From Xenopus tropicalis (lineage: Eukaryota; Chordata; Amphibia; Anura; Pipidae), in NCBI RefSeq assembly GCF_000004195.4, contig NC_030684.2:105973929-106037928 (forward strand): a stretch of DNA of 64,000 bases, given 5' to 3'. Under the pieces are notes generated by a model. The model searched no databases, was not told the DNA's origin, and worked only from the letters and a program-made list of their open reading frames with translations. The position numbers and the translations under genes were made by a program. Positions 1 through 11,700 of the stretch are shown piece by piece. How positions within the stretch are numbered: the first letter of the stretch is position 1; every line of letters starts with the position of its first letter.

Positions 1-474
1 TCAGCATTCAAGGACTCCCAGTATTCATCCGCCAGATCAGCTGATGGAGGGAGCCTGGGAGTTGTAGTTTATAAAGCTGAATGCTGTCATTCTGTACATT
101 TACACATGAATGGGCCATGCTGAATAAAGGGTCAGGGTCACAACTAGGGGTAGGCAGAGTGGGCAACTGTCTAGGGCAGTGCTGTCCAACTGGCGGCCCG
201 TGGGCCGACCCCCCTCTGTGTGGCCCGCCACCTGTCTGGCTGCTTTGATTTCTTATCTTTGTGTAAGCTTTAAATGGTATCAGTATCAGTACTGAGATTA
301 ACTGGCCCCCTGCATGGTTCTCACCTCAGATTCAGGCTGTAATCCCCCTGTATTGTTTAAAAATGTAATCCCCTGTGTTGTTCACACCTCAGGCTCAGGC
401 TGTAATCACCCTCATTGTTCACCTCCTCACACCACAGACATTGTATGTACTGCCTGGTCTATGCTGCCTGTGTG

Positions 475-1427
475 TAAGTTCCATGCAGGATGCTGCCGCT
501 TTGCAGAGCGATTTGACAAAATTGGAAAACTGGGCAGCAAACTGGAAAATGAGGTTCAATGTTGACAAGTGCAAAGTTATGCACTTTGGTAGGAATAATA
601 TAAACGCAAACTATCTACTGAATGGTAGTGTGTTGGGGGCATCCTTAATGGAGAAGGATCTAGGGGTTTTTGTAGATCACAAGTTGTCTAATTCCAGGCA
701 GTGTCATTCTGTGGCTACTACAGCAAATAAAGTGCTGTCTTGTATAAAAAAGGGCATTGACTCAAGGGATGAGAACATATTTTTGCCGCTTTATAGGTCC
801 CTGGTAAGGCCTCACCTTGAGTATGCAGTGCAGTTTTGGGCTCCAGTCCTTAAGAAGGATATTAATGAGCTGGAGAGAGTGCAGAGACGTGCAACTAAAC
901 TGGTAAAGGGGATGGAAGATTTAAGCTATGAGGTTAGACTGTCGAGGTTGGGGTTGTTTTCTCTGGAAAAGAGGCGCTTGCGAGGGGACATGATTACTCT
1001 GTACAAGTACATTAGAGGGGATTATAGGCAGTTGGGGGATGTTCTTTTTTCCCATAAAAACAATCAGCGCACCAGAGGTCACCCCTATAGATTAGAGGAA
1101 CAGAGCTTCCATTTGAAGCAGCGTAGGTGGTTTTTCACGGTGAGGGCAGTGAGGCTGTGGAATGCCCTTCCTAGTGATGTGGTAATGGCAGACTCTGTTA
1201 ATGCCTTTAAGAGGGGCCTGGATGAGTTTTTGAACAAGCAGAATATCCAAGGCTATTGTGATACTAATATCTACAGTTAGTATTACTGGTTGTATATATA
1301 TAGTTTATGTATGTGAGTGTATAGATTGGTTAGTATAGGTTGTGTGCTGGGTTTACTCGGATGGGTTGAACTTGATGGACAATGGTCTTTTTTCAACCCT
1401 ATGTAACTATGTAACTATGTAACTATG
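475..1427 (+). mobile_element. 5'-truncated CR1-like LINE 3' end
   Basis: The frame 482-1,280 encodes the C-terminal part of a non-LTR reverse transcriptase: NVDKCKVMHFG, then RPHLEYAVQFWAPVLKKDI, LERVQRRATKLVKGM and LEKRRLRGDMITLYKYIRG. The catalytic YxDD region is missing because the copy is 5' truncated. The stop is followed by a 3' UTR ending in GGGTTGAACTTGATGG and three 8-bp ATGTAACT-like tandem units, the kind of tail seen in CR1-clade LINEs. It lies within the minisatellite of hAT copy 1, so it inserted after that element. Confidence 0.82.
482..1280 (+). pseudogene. Reverse transcriptase C-terminal fragment (CR1/L2-like LINE)
   Basis: About 265 codons remain open, with the conserved 'HLEY..QFW.P..K.DI..LE.VQRRATK' and 'L..L.L.SLE.RR.RGDMI..YK' blocks of LINE reverse transcriptase C-termini. 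There is no catalytic centre and no start of its own, so it is not functional. The open frame suggests a fairly recent insertion. Confidence 0.8.
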
Positions 1428-1860
1428 TATGGCACACACAGGTAGGGCAGGCAGAATATGGCACACAGGTAGGGCAGGCAGAGTATGGCACACACAGGCA
1501 GCATAGGACAGGGAGGGTATAGCACACACAGGCAGCATAGGGCAGGGAGGGTGTAGCACACACAGGCAGAGTATGGCAGCATAGGGCAGGCAGCAAATGG
1601 CACACACAGGCAGCATAGGGCAGGCAGAGTATGGCACACACAAGCAGGGTAGGGCTGGCAGAGTATGGCACACACAGGTAGGGCAAGCAGAGTATGGCAC
1701 ACACAGGAAGGGTAGGGCAGGCAGAGTATGGCACACACAGGCATGGTAAGACAGGCAGAGTATGGCACACTCAGGCAGTATAGGACAAGCAGAGTTTGGC
1801 ACACACGGGCAGCATAGGGCAGGCAGACTGCTGCCTGTGTGTGCCATACTCTGCCTGCCC
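1427..1860 (+). repeat. 34-bp minisatellite in hAT copy 1
   Basis: Degenerate tandem units built on GGCAGAGTATGGCACACACA plus a GGCAGGGTAGGGCA spacer, about 12 copies, ending in a short inverted segment. The minus strand is open in all frames, giving artefactual Cys/Pro/Leu-rich peptides. Confidence 0.9.
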
Positions 1861-2253
1861 TATGCTGCCTGTGGGAGGTGAACCTGGCAGGGGTTTGTTC
1901 TGGGAGTTTGTTAGTAGTTGGAAATAGCCATTAAATGGTCCCTAAGGTGTGTAATTATGTGCTGGGGGTTGCTGTGCTATCCACAGGGGAGGAGGAGGCA
2001 TATAAATTTAAGGGTGTGTCTTAATATGACATAATATAATTCTTTCATATATGAATAACGGTTGATATTCTTACAGTAAGGACCAAGCATTTGGGATTTT
2101 GCTGTGCTACCACCATTGTGATAAAATGGGTGTGGGTTGAAGTGGGTGTGGTTTAAAAAGGGGAGTGGTAAAAACTGGCTTCCATTAGCGGCCCTCCACT
2201 ATGTATTGTAGAGAAATTCCGGCCCTCGGCACCGCAGAAGTTGGACGGCACTG

Positions 2254-2943
2254 GTGTAGTACATTTTACTCAGGATCTTGAGTATTATTACAGTACAGCA
2301 CTCATAATCTTGTGTATTATTACAGTACAGTAAATAATCTGCAATTCGTGGTTCATGCATCCTATTCTGAGGGATGGCATATTTATTTAAGGCAGCAGGA
2401 AAAGATAATCAGGACTTTGTGTTCTTGATCTTTTGCCAATGCCTTCATTTGCTGGTTGCAGTAGAAAAGACAGCTCTGCAATACGCCTAAATATGGCATC
2501 AGATTTGTTTCTAATGACCTTCTCTTCAGAGCGTAAACATGGTTCTAGAACTTTCACATGAATCTGCGTACATGTTCCATATTAAAAGTGCGATTTAGAG
2601 CTTCTAGACTCACTATCAGAAAGTTATAAGTAGAAGAGGATACAGAAGAGTCACAGACTTGCTCCCTTTTAATCCATGCACTGATACTAAAAGTAACTAA
2701 AATCCCTAATTAGGTTTGCCCCATATAGTTTTCAACTTACATTTTGGCCTAACCTATCATTGATTCTTACTGTCTTGGCCTGCCATGACAGTGGAGTGAG
2801 GGCAGATAATATACAGACTTATATGAACTGAAATACATTACAAACACAAATAATTAGAGAATATAATGATGAATTTTTATAACAATGCGTGTAACATGGG
2901 AGATTGGACAGTGCCATAATTAAAAGCATCAGAGCCAACATAC
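2254..2943. other. Intron 20, no further features seen
   Basis: Ordinary AT-rich intron sequence immediately after exon 20. No exon, RNA gene or recognisable repeat was found. Confidence 0.6.
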
Positions 2944-3044
2944 CTGTTTAATATGAGTGGGTTCTCATTAGTGGAAGTGGAGAAATTGCCAGACAAATCC
3001 AGCCAATCTAAAGAGTTGCTGCTTACAAAAGAAACCTGACTGTC
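2944..3044 (-). CDS. stard9: stard9 coding exon 20 (start of tail)
   Basis: Thirty-three codons plus two bases, residues 592-624: [20 protein letters not shown] then [23 protein letters not shown] corresponds to the SLEWLDLDGD segment of human STARD9 just after the FHA domain. Acceptor tccacag|GACA, donor ACAG|gtatgt. It is the last exon seen; the next must lie below position 1 or inside 1-2,943 where I found none. Confidence 0.93.
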
Positions 3045-6000
3045 CTGTGGATAGAACAAAGTACACATATATATTTACAATTTTACAGCAGTAAGGGCCA
3101 CTTTAACCAGGCTTTTGCCCCAGACCCACCAGATCAGAAGCCCATCATTAGACCTTTAAACTGCAATAACTTTGAATAAACACCCAAAGAAATGGCAATC
3201 CACTCATTTAAAACAGCGGAGAGAGCTGTGAACCCATGTGCCTCATATATTCTCTTGCATTACACTATAGAATTCCTTATCATATTCTAGCAGACAGGGC
3301 CAATGTATACAACCCTCGCTAAAGCTAGCTTCAATGTGAGGTATTGCCTCAAATCTGGTACAATGGTGTGATAGTTTTAGCAGCACAGGGCTGATGTTAC
3401 AGTAGCCTAATACAAGACAACATAAAAAGCATGTAGAGCTGAAACAAAAGCTTTGTCTGGCCAATCAAGTCTCTGACCCACAGACACTGTAGCAACAAAG
3501 AATGCTTTAAATATTTTGCCCTTTATTTCTACAATGAAAGATGGTACAATCGTAGGCACATGGAAGGCATGACTTGACTTGGAACTATGAGGCTCTTAAA
3601 TGAACAGGGGGCTCTAACTGCTAAATAAAGGGCTGTGGTTGCACAGAGAAACTAGGTCCAGACTGTTAATGAATGTGGGAACAAATGGATGGGATGAGCT
3701 TGGGGGCCACGGGACCCTTGTTACTCCACTTCCCTGCACACTTACAGATCTCCTCTGCCTCAATACAGCAGCCTCGGCAGGGTTATTAAATCTAAACCGA
3801 TGGGTTTTTCCAATAATAAGAACATCTCCTGAAAAACAAAAGCGATTTTAAATCATCAAACTAAATGCAATGGTTCAGGCAGATTGGTATCAATGATAGT
3901 ATTTTTTATTCAAAATATATACTTACAAGAGTCAAAAACATACATTAAATAGCTGTGCTAATGTACCGCTAAACTAGCTTACAAACATGAAGACAAAAAG
4001 GAACACCAAGAGCCCCAATAGTGTCATATGTTTTTACAAGGAGTAATGGTAGAATAAACAAATTAATACTCACAAGCCAGGGTTACCAATAGGCAACCAC
4101 TGTATAGGCAGGTGGGGAGATTATCCTGACCCCACTCAGGAATAAGAAGTCGCTCTCTGTAGAAGGAAGAAAAATGGGGATAACACCCCTCCACTCGGGG
4201 TGGACTCGGTATAGTGATAAGACAAAACAGAGGCGCCAAAAGGATAAAATTAGCTAAAAACACTTAAAAACCCAATGGGTAATTTAGAGGAGGTAGTAAT
4301 GAACTTACCTCCTCCAGGCAGACACCAACAAAAGTGGTAATTTTCAGTAATAGTTTATTCACAACAATATTGCAACGCGTTTCGCAGGCATTTCCTGCTT
4401 CATCAGGCAATGTAGAATAGGCGTAAAAAAAAAACCAACAGTGTCTTTGTATAAACACACCAGGAGCCTCGGTTTTGTCTTATCACTAGCTTACAAACAT
4501 GGCTTATTATGAAATACTGTCATTTAAAAAATTATACTTGTATTATTCTTTTTTTTTATTATTTTACTCTAAGCGGATGGACATGAACTCTTTCTATTCT
4601 ATCTGTCTCCCAATGTACTCTGCAGGGTGTGGCAGAATAGAGAAAAGTATTGTACTGGGAAAAAGAGTGGAAAGTAAAGAATCCCTCTGAGAATCTATTG
4701 AAATGTGTAGAGATAAGAGTTAATAATGTAACAAAAGACACTAAGGGGTATATTTATCATGCTGTGTAAAAAGTGGAGTAAAGCATTACTGGTGGTGTTA
4801 GATTAGATTCCAACTGTTAGAAGATCAAAACAAAGCATCTGATTTGCGACTATAAACAACATCACCGGTGATGTTTTACTCCACTTTTTACACAGCATGA
4901 TAAATATACTCCTTAGGGCTCTGGCACACGGGGAGATTAGTCGCCCGCGACAAATCTCCCTGTTCGCGGGCGACTAATCTCCCCGAGTTGCCATCACCTG
5001 CCATCCCACCGGCGAAAATGTAAGTCGCTGGTGGGATGGCATACGGCGAAAAAGCCTCGTGAGGCAACTTCGGCGATTTGCCGAAATCGCGCCGCCGTGT
5101 GTGCCATCTCACCAGCGACTTACATTTTCGCCGGTGGGATGGCAGGTGATGGCAACTCAGGGAGATTAGTCGCCCGCGAACAGGGAGTTTTGTCGCGGGC
5201 GACTAATCTCCCAATGTGCCAGAGCCCTTAGTGTGCTTAGGAGCAGTAACATATAACAACCAATCAGCAGGCAGCATTTAGTGGTGATCTGTTTAAAAGC
5301 AAACACCTTATTGGTTTCTATGCATAACAGCACCTGGGCAAACTGGGCAAACTGCCTTCTATGTGGGCAAATTCCACAGGGCAAGAGCGGACGTGAATAG
5401 CTAAACAGCATACACTGTTACTAGCAGAAAAGCGGTCACTGATTTTACAGATACCCAGAGATACAGCTGTAAATGTTAAATTCATAAATAATGTAAGCTG
5501 GATAAAAATGATGGATATGATAACATCAGGGTTATGAGTTTTACCTTGTGATAACCGACAGGATCCTGTGACTTCTTGCCCATTGATTGTACATTGGGCT
5601 CCTGGGACTGGTTGCAGTTCTACAGCCCCAGAGCAATTATGGATCATGCAGTGATCCCTCTCAATCCACTCTCCCTGTAACACTGAAATGAAGGAGACAC
5701 AACGAGAAGTATAAGCCAAAGACTGAATGAATGTATCTCTCCAACCGTACAGTCAGGGGAACTGACCAGCAGGTGTCACCGATTTTACATTCACTTTAAA
5801 GGTTTACTTTAAGGAGTGTTAGCCTTATGTCTAACCTCTAGTATAAAATTGATAAAGGCATTTTCATTCTGATCTCTATATAGGTTTTTTAAATTATTTT
5901 AGGTTGTCAGACTAGAATACCCTAGCAACCAGACAGTTTGAAGAGAGAAAATAATTTAAAAAACACTAAAAAATATTAAGACCAAGCTAATATTACTTAC

Positions 6001-8652
6001 ATCATCTCAAAAGCTAAATTAAAGAGGAACTTCTAACTTCTAATCTTATTTGCAATAAATGTTTATCCCTAAAGAGAACAATCAGCTGTCCTTACCAATA
6101 TCTTGTTCCTGTTCTGAATCAAATCTGCCAATGTTAGTTTGTCCTTCCTAGACATAAATAATGCAAAAGAAACAATAATTAAGGAAGACAGCAATTATTA
6201 TGAGACAAATGCATCACAACAAGCACACCTTATTCAATACATATACCCCACTCCCCCAAAGGGTACCAAAGGAACCTTTGTCTATACACACATCATGCAG
6301 CACAAGGCTATTGTTTTTACCTTCCTGCAGAGCCTTAAGAATGCACCAGATATGGCAAGAAAATTGTCAGCTATGAGGGAAAGTCAGAGATGGAAAAAAG
6401 TAACAGATTATTAGGGAACTGTGTAGGAGGCAGAAGAGGGAGAGAAATAATAGTTGGAGACAAAGAGAAGAATACAAATGAATCACAATTTGCCAATGGT
6501 ATTATCATATACAATTACATTTGTATTGGACATATATCTGTTACTGAATAATTGTAGGAGTGCTAATTATAGTAGATAAAGTACATTGCTTTACACAAGG
6601 TAAGTGATATTAATATATTTCCACCCAACAACAGATTTATGGAGAATGTTGGGCTCCAACACCATATAACTTATTTTGTCTAACACACAGCCAACGTTTC
6701 CACAACAATAACATTTCCACAGTCACCACAAATGTGAAAAATACCTGTTGACTGGACAGTTCCACACCATGTGAACTTGTAATGTCCCAGCTTTAATGTG
6801 TATATCTGTCTCCATGCTGGCATATGGCCCAGGAGGTACATGAGGTGAATGAGTGCAGGGCTGCAATTTATTTGCCATGAACATCCCAGAATATCCAAAA
6901 CAGTCTTCTGGCCCATGCCCCACCCACTCATTTCTGTGGAGATGGACCCTTCTCAGATACAATATGTAGGAAATATATATATTTATATAGAATGTATTTT
7001 ACTATTTAAAAAATAAATATAAGAAAACCCTGCTAATAGGATAAGTAAGCCTTTAAAATAAGTGAAGGTAAAGTTGATGTTATTCTAAGGATGTTTGCAA
7101 TTTACATTCATTTTTTTTTTAATTCCAAGATTTTAAGAGATAAAATATGAATGAATTTTGTTACAACTGCGCCACCTGCTGTTCAGTTTCCAACCATGAT
7201 GTAGTCGGGGAAGTTTTCAGGTGAATAAGGGCTGATCTGATGTTCTTCTGGCTAGGAAAAACATTAGAAACCTCAGATAACTTTTCACATCTTTCCTAAC
7301 CAGAAGAACATCAGACCAATTCCAATAATTTCCTCCACTATTACGTACAACCAGCGGATGGCACTGTTGACAAAATTCAGATATTATCCATTAATATCTT
7401 GGAAGTACAAAAAACTAATTAAAGAATGTATATTGCAAAAGTGCTTAGAACAGTACTCTTATCAATTTTACATTCACTTATTTTAAAGGTTTACTCATCC
7501 TTTAGGCCATGAAAAAGGTCCCAAGCAGGAGCCGAAACGTTGGTGAAATTTATGGTATTAAGCAGTGCTGTCCAACTTCTGCAGTGCCAAGGGCCGGAAT
7601 TTCTCTAGCATACATGGTGGAAGGCCGCTAATGGAAGCCAGTTTTGACCACTCCCCTTTTTAAACCACACCCACTTCAAACCACACCTATTTTATCACAA
7701 TGGTGGTAGCACAGCAAAATCCCAAATGCTTGGTCCTTCCTGCGGGGATATCAACCGTCATTCATATGTTAAGGAATTATATTATTTCCTATTAAGATAT
7801 ACCCTTAAATCCATGGATAGCACAGCAACCCCCAGCACATAATTACACACCTTAGGGACCATTTAATGGCTATTTCCAACTGCTAACAAACCCACAACAA
7901 ACCCCTGCCAGATTCACCTCCCAAAGGCAGCATAGGGCAAGCAGAGTATGGCACACACAGGCAGCACTCTACCTGCCCTATGCTGCCTGTGTGTGCCATA
8001 CTCTGCCTGCCCTTAGCTGCCTGTGTGCCATGCTCTGCCTGCCATACCCTGCCTGTGTGTGCCATGCTCTGCCTGCCATACCCTGCCTGTGTGTGCCATG
8101 CTCTGCCTGCCATACCCTGCCTGTGTGTGCCATACCCTCTCTGCCCTATGCTGCCTGTGTGTGCCATACTCTGCCTGCCCTACCTGTTTGTGCCATACCC
8201 TCCCTGCCCTATGCTGTCTATCTGCCATAATCTGGCTACCCTATGGTCCCTGTGTGTGCCATACACACAGGCAGCATAGTTCAGGCAGTACATACAATGT
8301 CTGAGGTGTGAACAGGTGAACAATTACAGCCTGAGCCTGAGGTGTGAACACTGCAGGGGGTGAACAATGTAGGGATTAAAAGGTGTGAACAACACAGGGG
8401 ATTACTTGTTTAAACAATGCAGGGTGTTTACAGCCTGAATCTGAGGTGTGAGCAATGCAGGGGGGCCAGTTAATCTCAGTACTGATACCATTTAAATCTT
8501 ACACAAGAGTAAGCCATCAAAGCAGCCAGACAGGTGGGGGGCCACACAGAGGGGGGTCGCGGCCAGCCAGTTGGACAGCGCTGGTATAAACGTTGAGAAA
8601 CACAGATATTTGGAGTGTGGCCCACTTTTATTATGTGTACACACACATACAC

Positions 8653-8704
<52 letters not shown>

Positions 8705-11700
8705 GTCAAAGTATTCTGTACACTGTGTCTACAATAAAGTGTAAAAATAATTTTTACAAAAATAGCAAAAAATGACCAGCAACCAAGGGACTAAATCATC
8801 AAAAACTTTGTATTATGTGAACATTTATGTACAATCAATGTTTTGGCCCCTGTTTGGGACCTTTCTCAAGGTCTCAAACATATTATATACCCAGTTCCCA
8901 TCATGTGATGGAGACATCATAGGTGCTATTAACTGTTTCCACTTACTGTACTGTTAAAACACATTTGGCTTATACAGTAAATAAAGTGCAAGGATTCACA
9001 AGTGCTTGACTACTATTGCTTCCCTCAACCGGAGTGCAGGCTCTATTAACCCACACCTCTGGTGGGGGAAGCGTGACAGGTGCCCATTAAGTCCCTTGGT
9101 TACTGTTCTTTTTTTTTTTTTTGCTATAAATCAAGTGTTTTACCGTGCACAAGGGCAGTTGGAAGAAAACTGGGTGCCATCAAGGTGTTCATCATTTAAA
9201 CATTAAATAAACCCAATAGGATTGTTTTGCCACCAATATGGATTCATGCAGCATAGGTAGTGTTTTAGTATTACAGAGATAAAGGAAACCACTTTGAATA
9301 ATTAGAATGATTTGCTTATAATGGAGTCTATGGGACATGTATGTATACCTTTATTTATAAAGTGCCACAAGGGTACATTCCTGTAATTTGGAACTTTCTG
9401 GATAACAGGTTTCCGGATAACAGATCCTATATTTCCATATATTTATGGATGGGATTGATAGGTTGGCTATCCCACCCTGACTCACTAGAGAGGATTTTCC
9501 ACTGAACCTACTGTAGCAATGCCAGTGTTAGATATTCTAAACACATACCTTTAGTTGATAAATGACTACCCTGGTGCTTAGAATATCATCATCCATTGTA
9601 ATGAGATGAGGTAAATTGGAGTCTATTGTCAACCCAGCTTTCCCCTGGTTAATATCCACATTATACTGCTCCATGATGGCTGCCTTATCTCCCCACTTCT
9701 CTGTCCAATCTTTGGTGAGCTGCTCAATCTGAAAAAAACAAAAAACCCATAAAATGTAATAAGTAAAACTACTGATGTAGCCTCCAGTTCTAAATTTATA
9801 GACACAATCACACAAACAACATCTGATTTTAACTTGTTTATGCTAAGTGCTGAGAACAATGATTTTTTTTTCATCCCATCCCTAGTATTTCTTTAGTATT
9901 TCTTCAGAATTACCATTGATTCTGGCCTTTTCACTAAAGCCTGTCTAGAATTTGAGTCTGTTGTACATTGTCATTAGGGGTGAAAATCCTAAAATAAGGA
10001 AGCCTGATAATAAATGGTAAGATGGTTACTGCTGTAATTCAGCTCTTATAAAGTTAATTCAGTTGTTCATCCAAAGAAAGAAAGAAAGGGGCTTGCAATG
10101 AGGGTGAAGTGGTGGAGCCCCAAGGTGGCCTGGCTGGAGTTGAACCGAAAACCTTAGCACTGCAAGACAGAAATGCCACTGTGCTACTGTACTGTGCTGA
10201 ACAATAACTGTTTCTAGTTTAAAATGTTAATGTTTATCCCATGTTGGGAATTCTTGGAATCTGAGTTTTGTCACCAACCTTCAGTTCATTTTGTTTGACA
10301 AGCTCTGTAAAATTCCCATCTTTTTCATCACTGAAGGAAGGGCTGATGGTTCTCTGGAGAGAGAAAAGAGTTGTAGTAGACATGCATGTACGAGTAAGGC
10401 AAAGTGCATAACGGTGCACGATTTCATAGCTGTTTTCCTTTCTTGTGCTTTGGTCTCACTCCCCTGTACTCTCCATTACCCCCTCTCCTCAGCACCACAC
10501 ACTCTCCCACTCTCCTTGTTTAACCTTCTTTTCTACCACTTACTCAAACCTTTTGCTCATTTCCTTCTCAAATCCCTCCCAGGGATCAAAGTAAGATAGC
10601 TCTCCTCGGCCCACATACACACTAAAAAGCTATGCACCACAGGGTTGCTTTAAAGTGATACTGACACCTAAAATAAACCATCTTTTAAATATATTATAAC
10701 ATTGTCTTTGCATGAGCTTTCTAATTTTGCCATTTAACTATTTGCCTGATGCTTTTACATTCCCTATCTGATCCCCCATGTTCCCCTATAAGGGGGCGGC
10801 CATATTTGTGCAGTAGGAGGCTGTTAGCATTAGAAGCTATAACTGACAGGCTGAGAAGGGACAGTCAGGCTGGCAAAACAGTCAGGTTTAGGAACTTTAG
10901 GTTACAATTACTTACAAAAGCAGCCCTATCAGCGAAAAATGATTAACATGACCTATGGGTAACTTTTTATGCACATTTATAATTTGAAGATTATTTTTTT
11001 CGTGTCAGTATCACTTTTAGGTACCAGTGGGCCCAGAGCAAAGATATTTTTGGTGGGCCCTGGAACCACCCCAAGAAATTTGTGGCAGGACTGCGCTCAA
11101 GATGCCGAGCCAACCATGATACATCACCCTTACATTGCAGGTGCTGTGTGTCCAAATGCAAGAGATTTAATATTTGGCATAAATGTTTATTTCTATAGTG
11201 TTGGACACAATTATTCTGAATTCTGAAAAGGAAGGGCGAATTATGCTTATTTATGCCACATTGACTCCCTGCATACAATACCCATGTGTATGGCACTTGC
11301 TCTCAGTTCTAGAGTGCATGAGCACACTGCTGCCTGTTGCCAATAAGGAACAAGGGGTAAATAGATCTTTTGTCTTGTACAGTTTCACCATAAAATCCTT
11401 ATTGGTAACAAATATAGAAAAAGATTATCATAATACTCACTATTTCAAAACTTTGTAGCATGTTTTTTAACCTGTTAATTTCCTCTCTGAGATCTCGGAT
11501 CAGTTTAACGTTTGCATCCTGGGAAAATAAATGAGGCCTGTGTGTCAGTGGAGGTTTAGTGCAATGCACACCCCTGTTCTACCAAAGAGAATGGGCCTTG
11601 ATACTTAATGCTCTCATGAAAGGGATATTAATATAGAGGAGGGTTGCCAGCTCCAGACCTGTCACTTATATATAGGTTATATATAGAGAGACATTTTCCC

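Larger units (their letters stand above)
177..2253 (+). mobile_element. Non-autonomous hAT element, copy 1, with a LINE fragment inside
   Basis: The left end CAGTGCTGTCCAACT matches the right end AGTTGGACGGCACTG as a terminal inverted repeat. The flanking 8-mers (gtctaggg / gtgtagta) agree at 5 of 8 sites, a decayed target duplication. The same family occurs at 7.6, 21.1 and 43.5 kb. Inside are GC-rich ends, a T/C-rich tandem segment, the family's 34-bp minisatellite (1,427-1,860) and an inserted LINE 3' end (about 475-1,427). No transposase is encoded. Confidence 0.85.

Noticed and set aside
4888..5231. Open frames in the GC-rich region at 5 kb on both strands
   Set aside because: They lie wholly within a Harbinger-like foldback element. 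The two strands encode nearly the same peptide because the DNA is palindromic.
6680..6962. Frames near 6.7-6.96 kb considered as a stard9 FHA exon
   Set aside because: The real exon 17 was found at 6,096-6,147 with correct phase. This segment gave no FHA-like peptide in any frame.
8476..8775. Frames with long YIYIYI stretches
   Set aside because: Translation of the (AT)n microsatellite.
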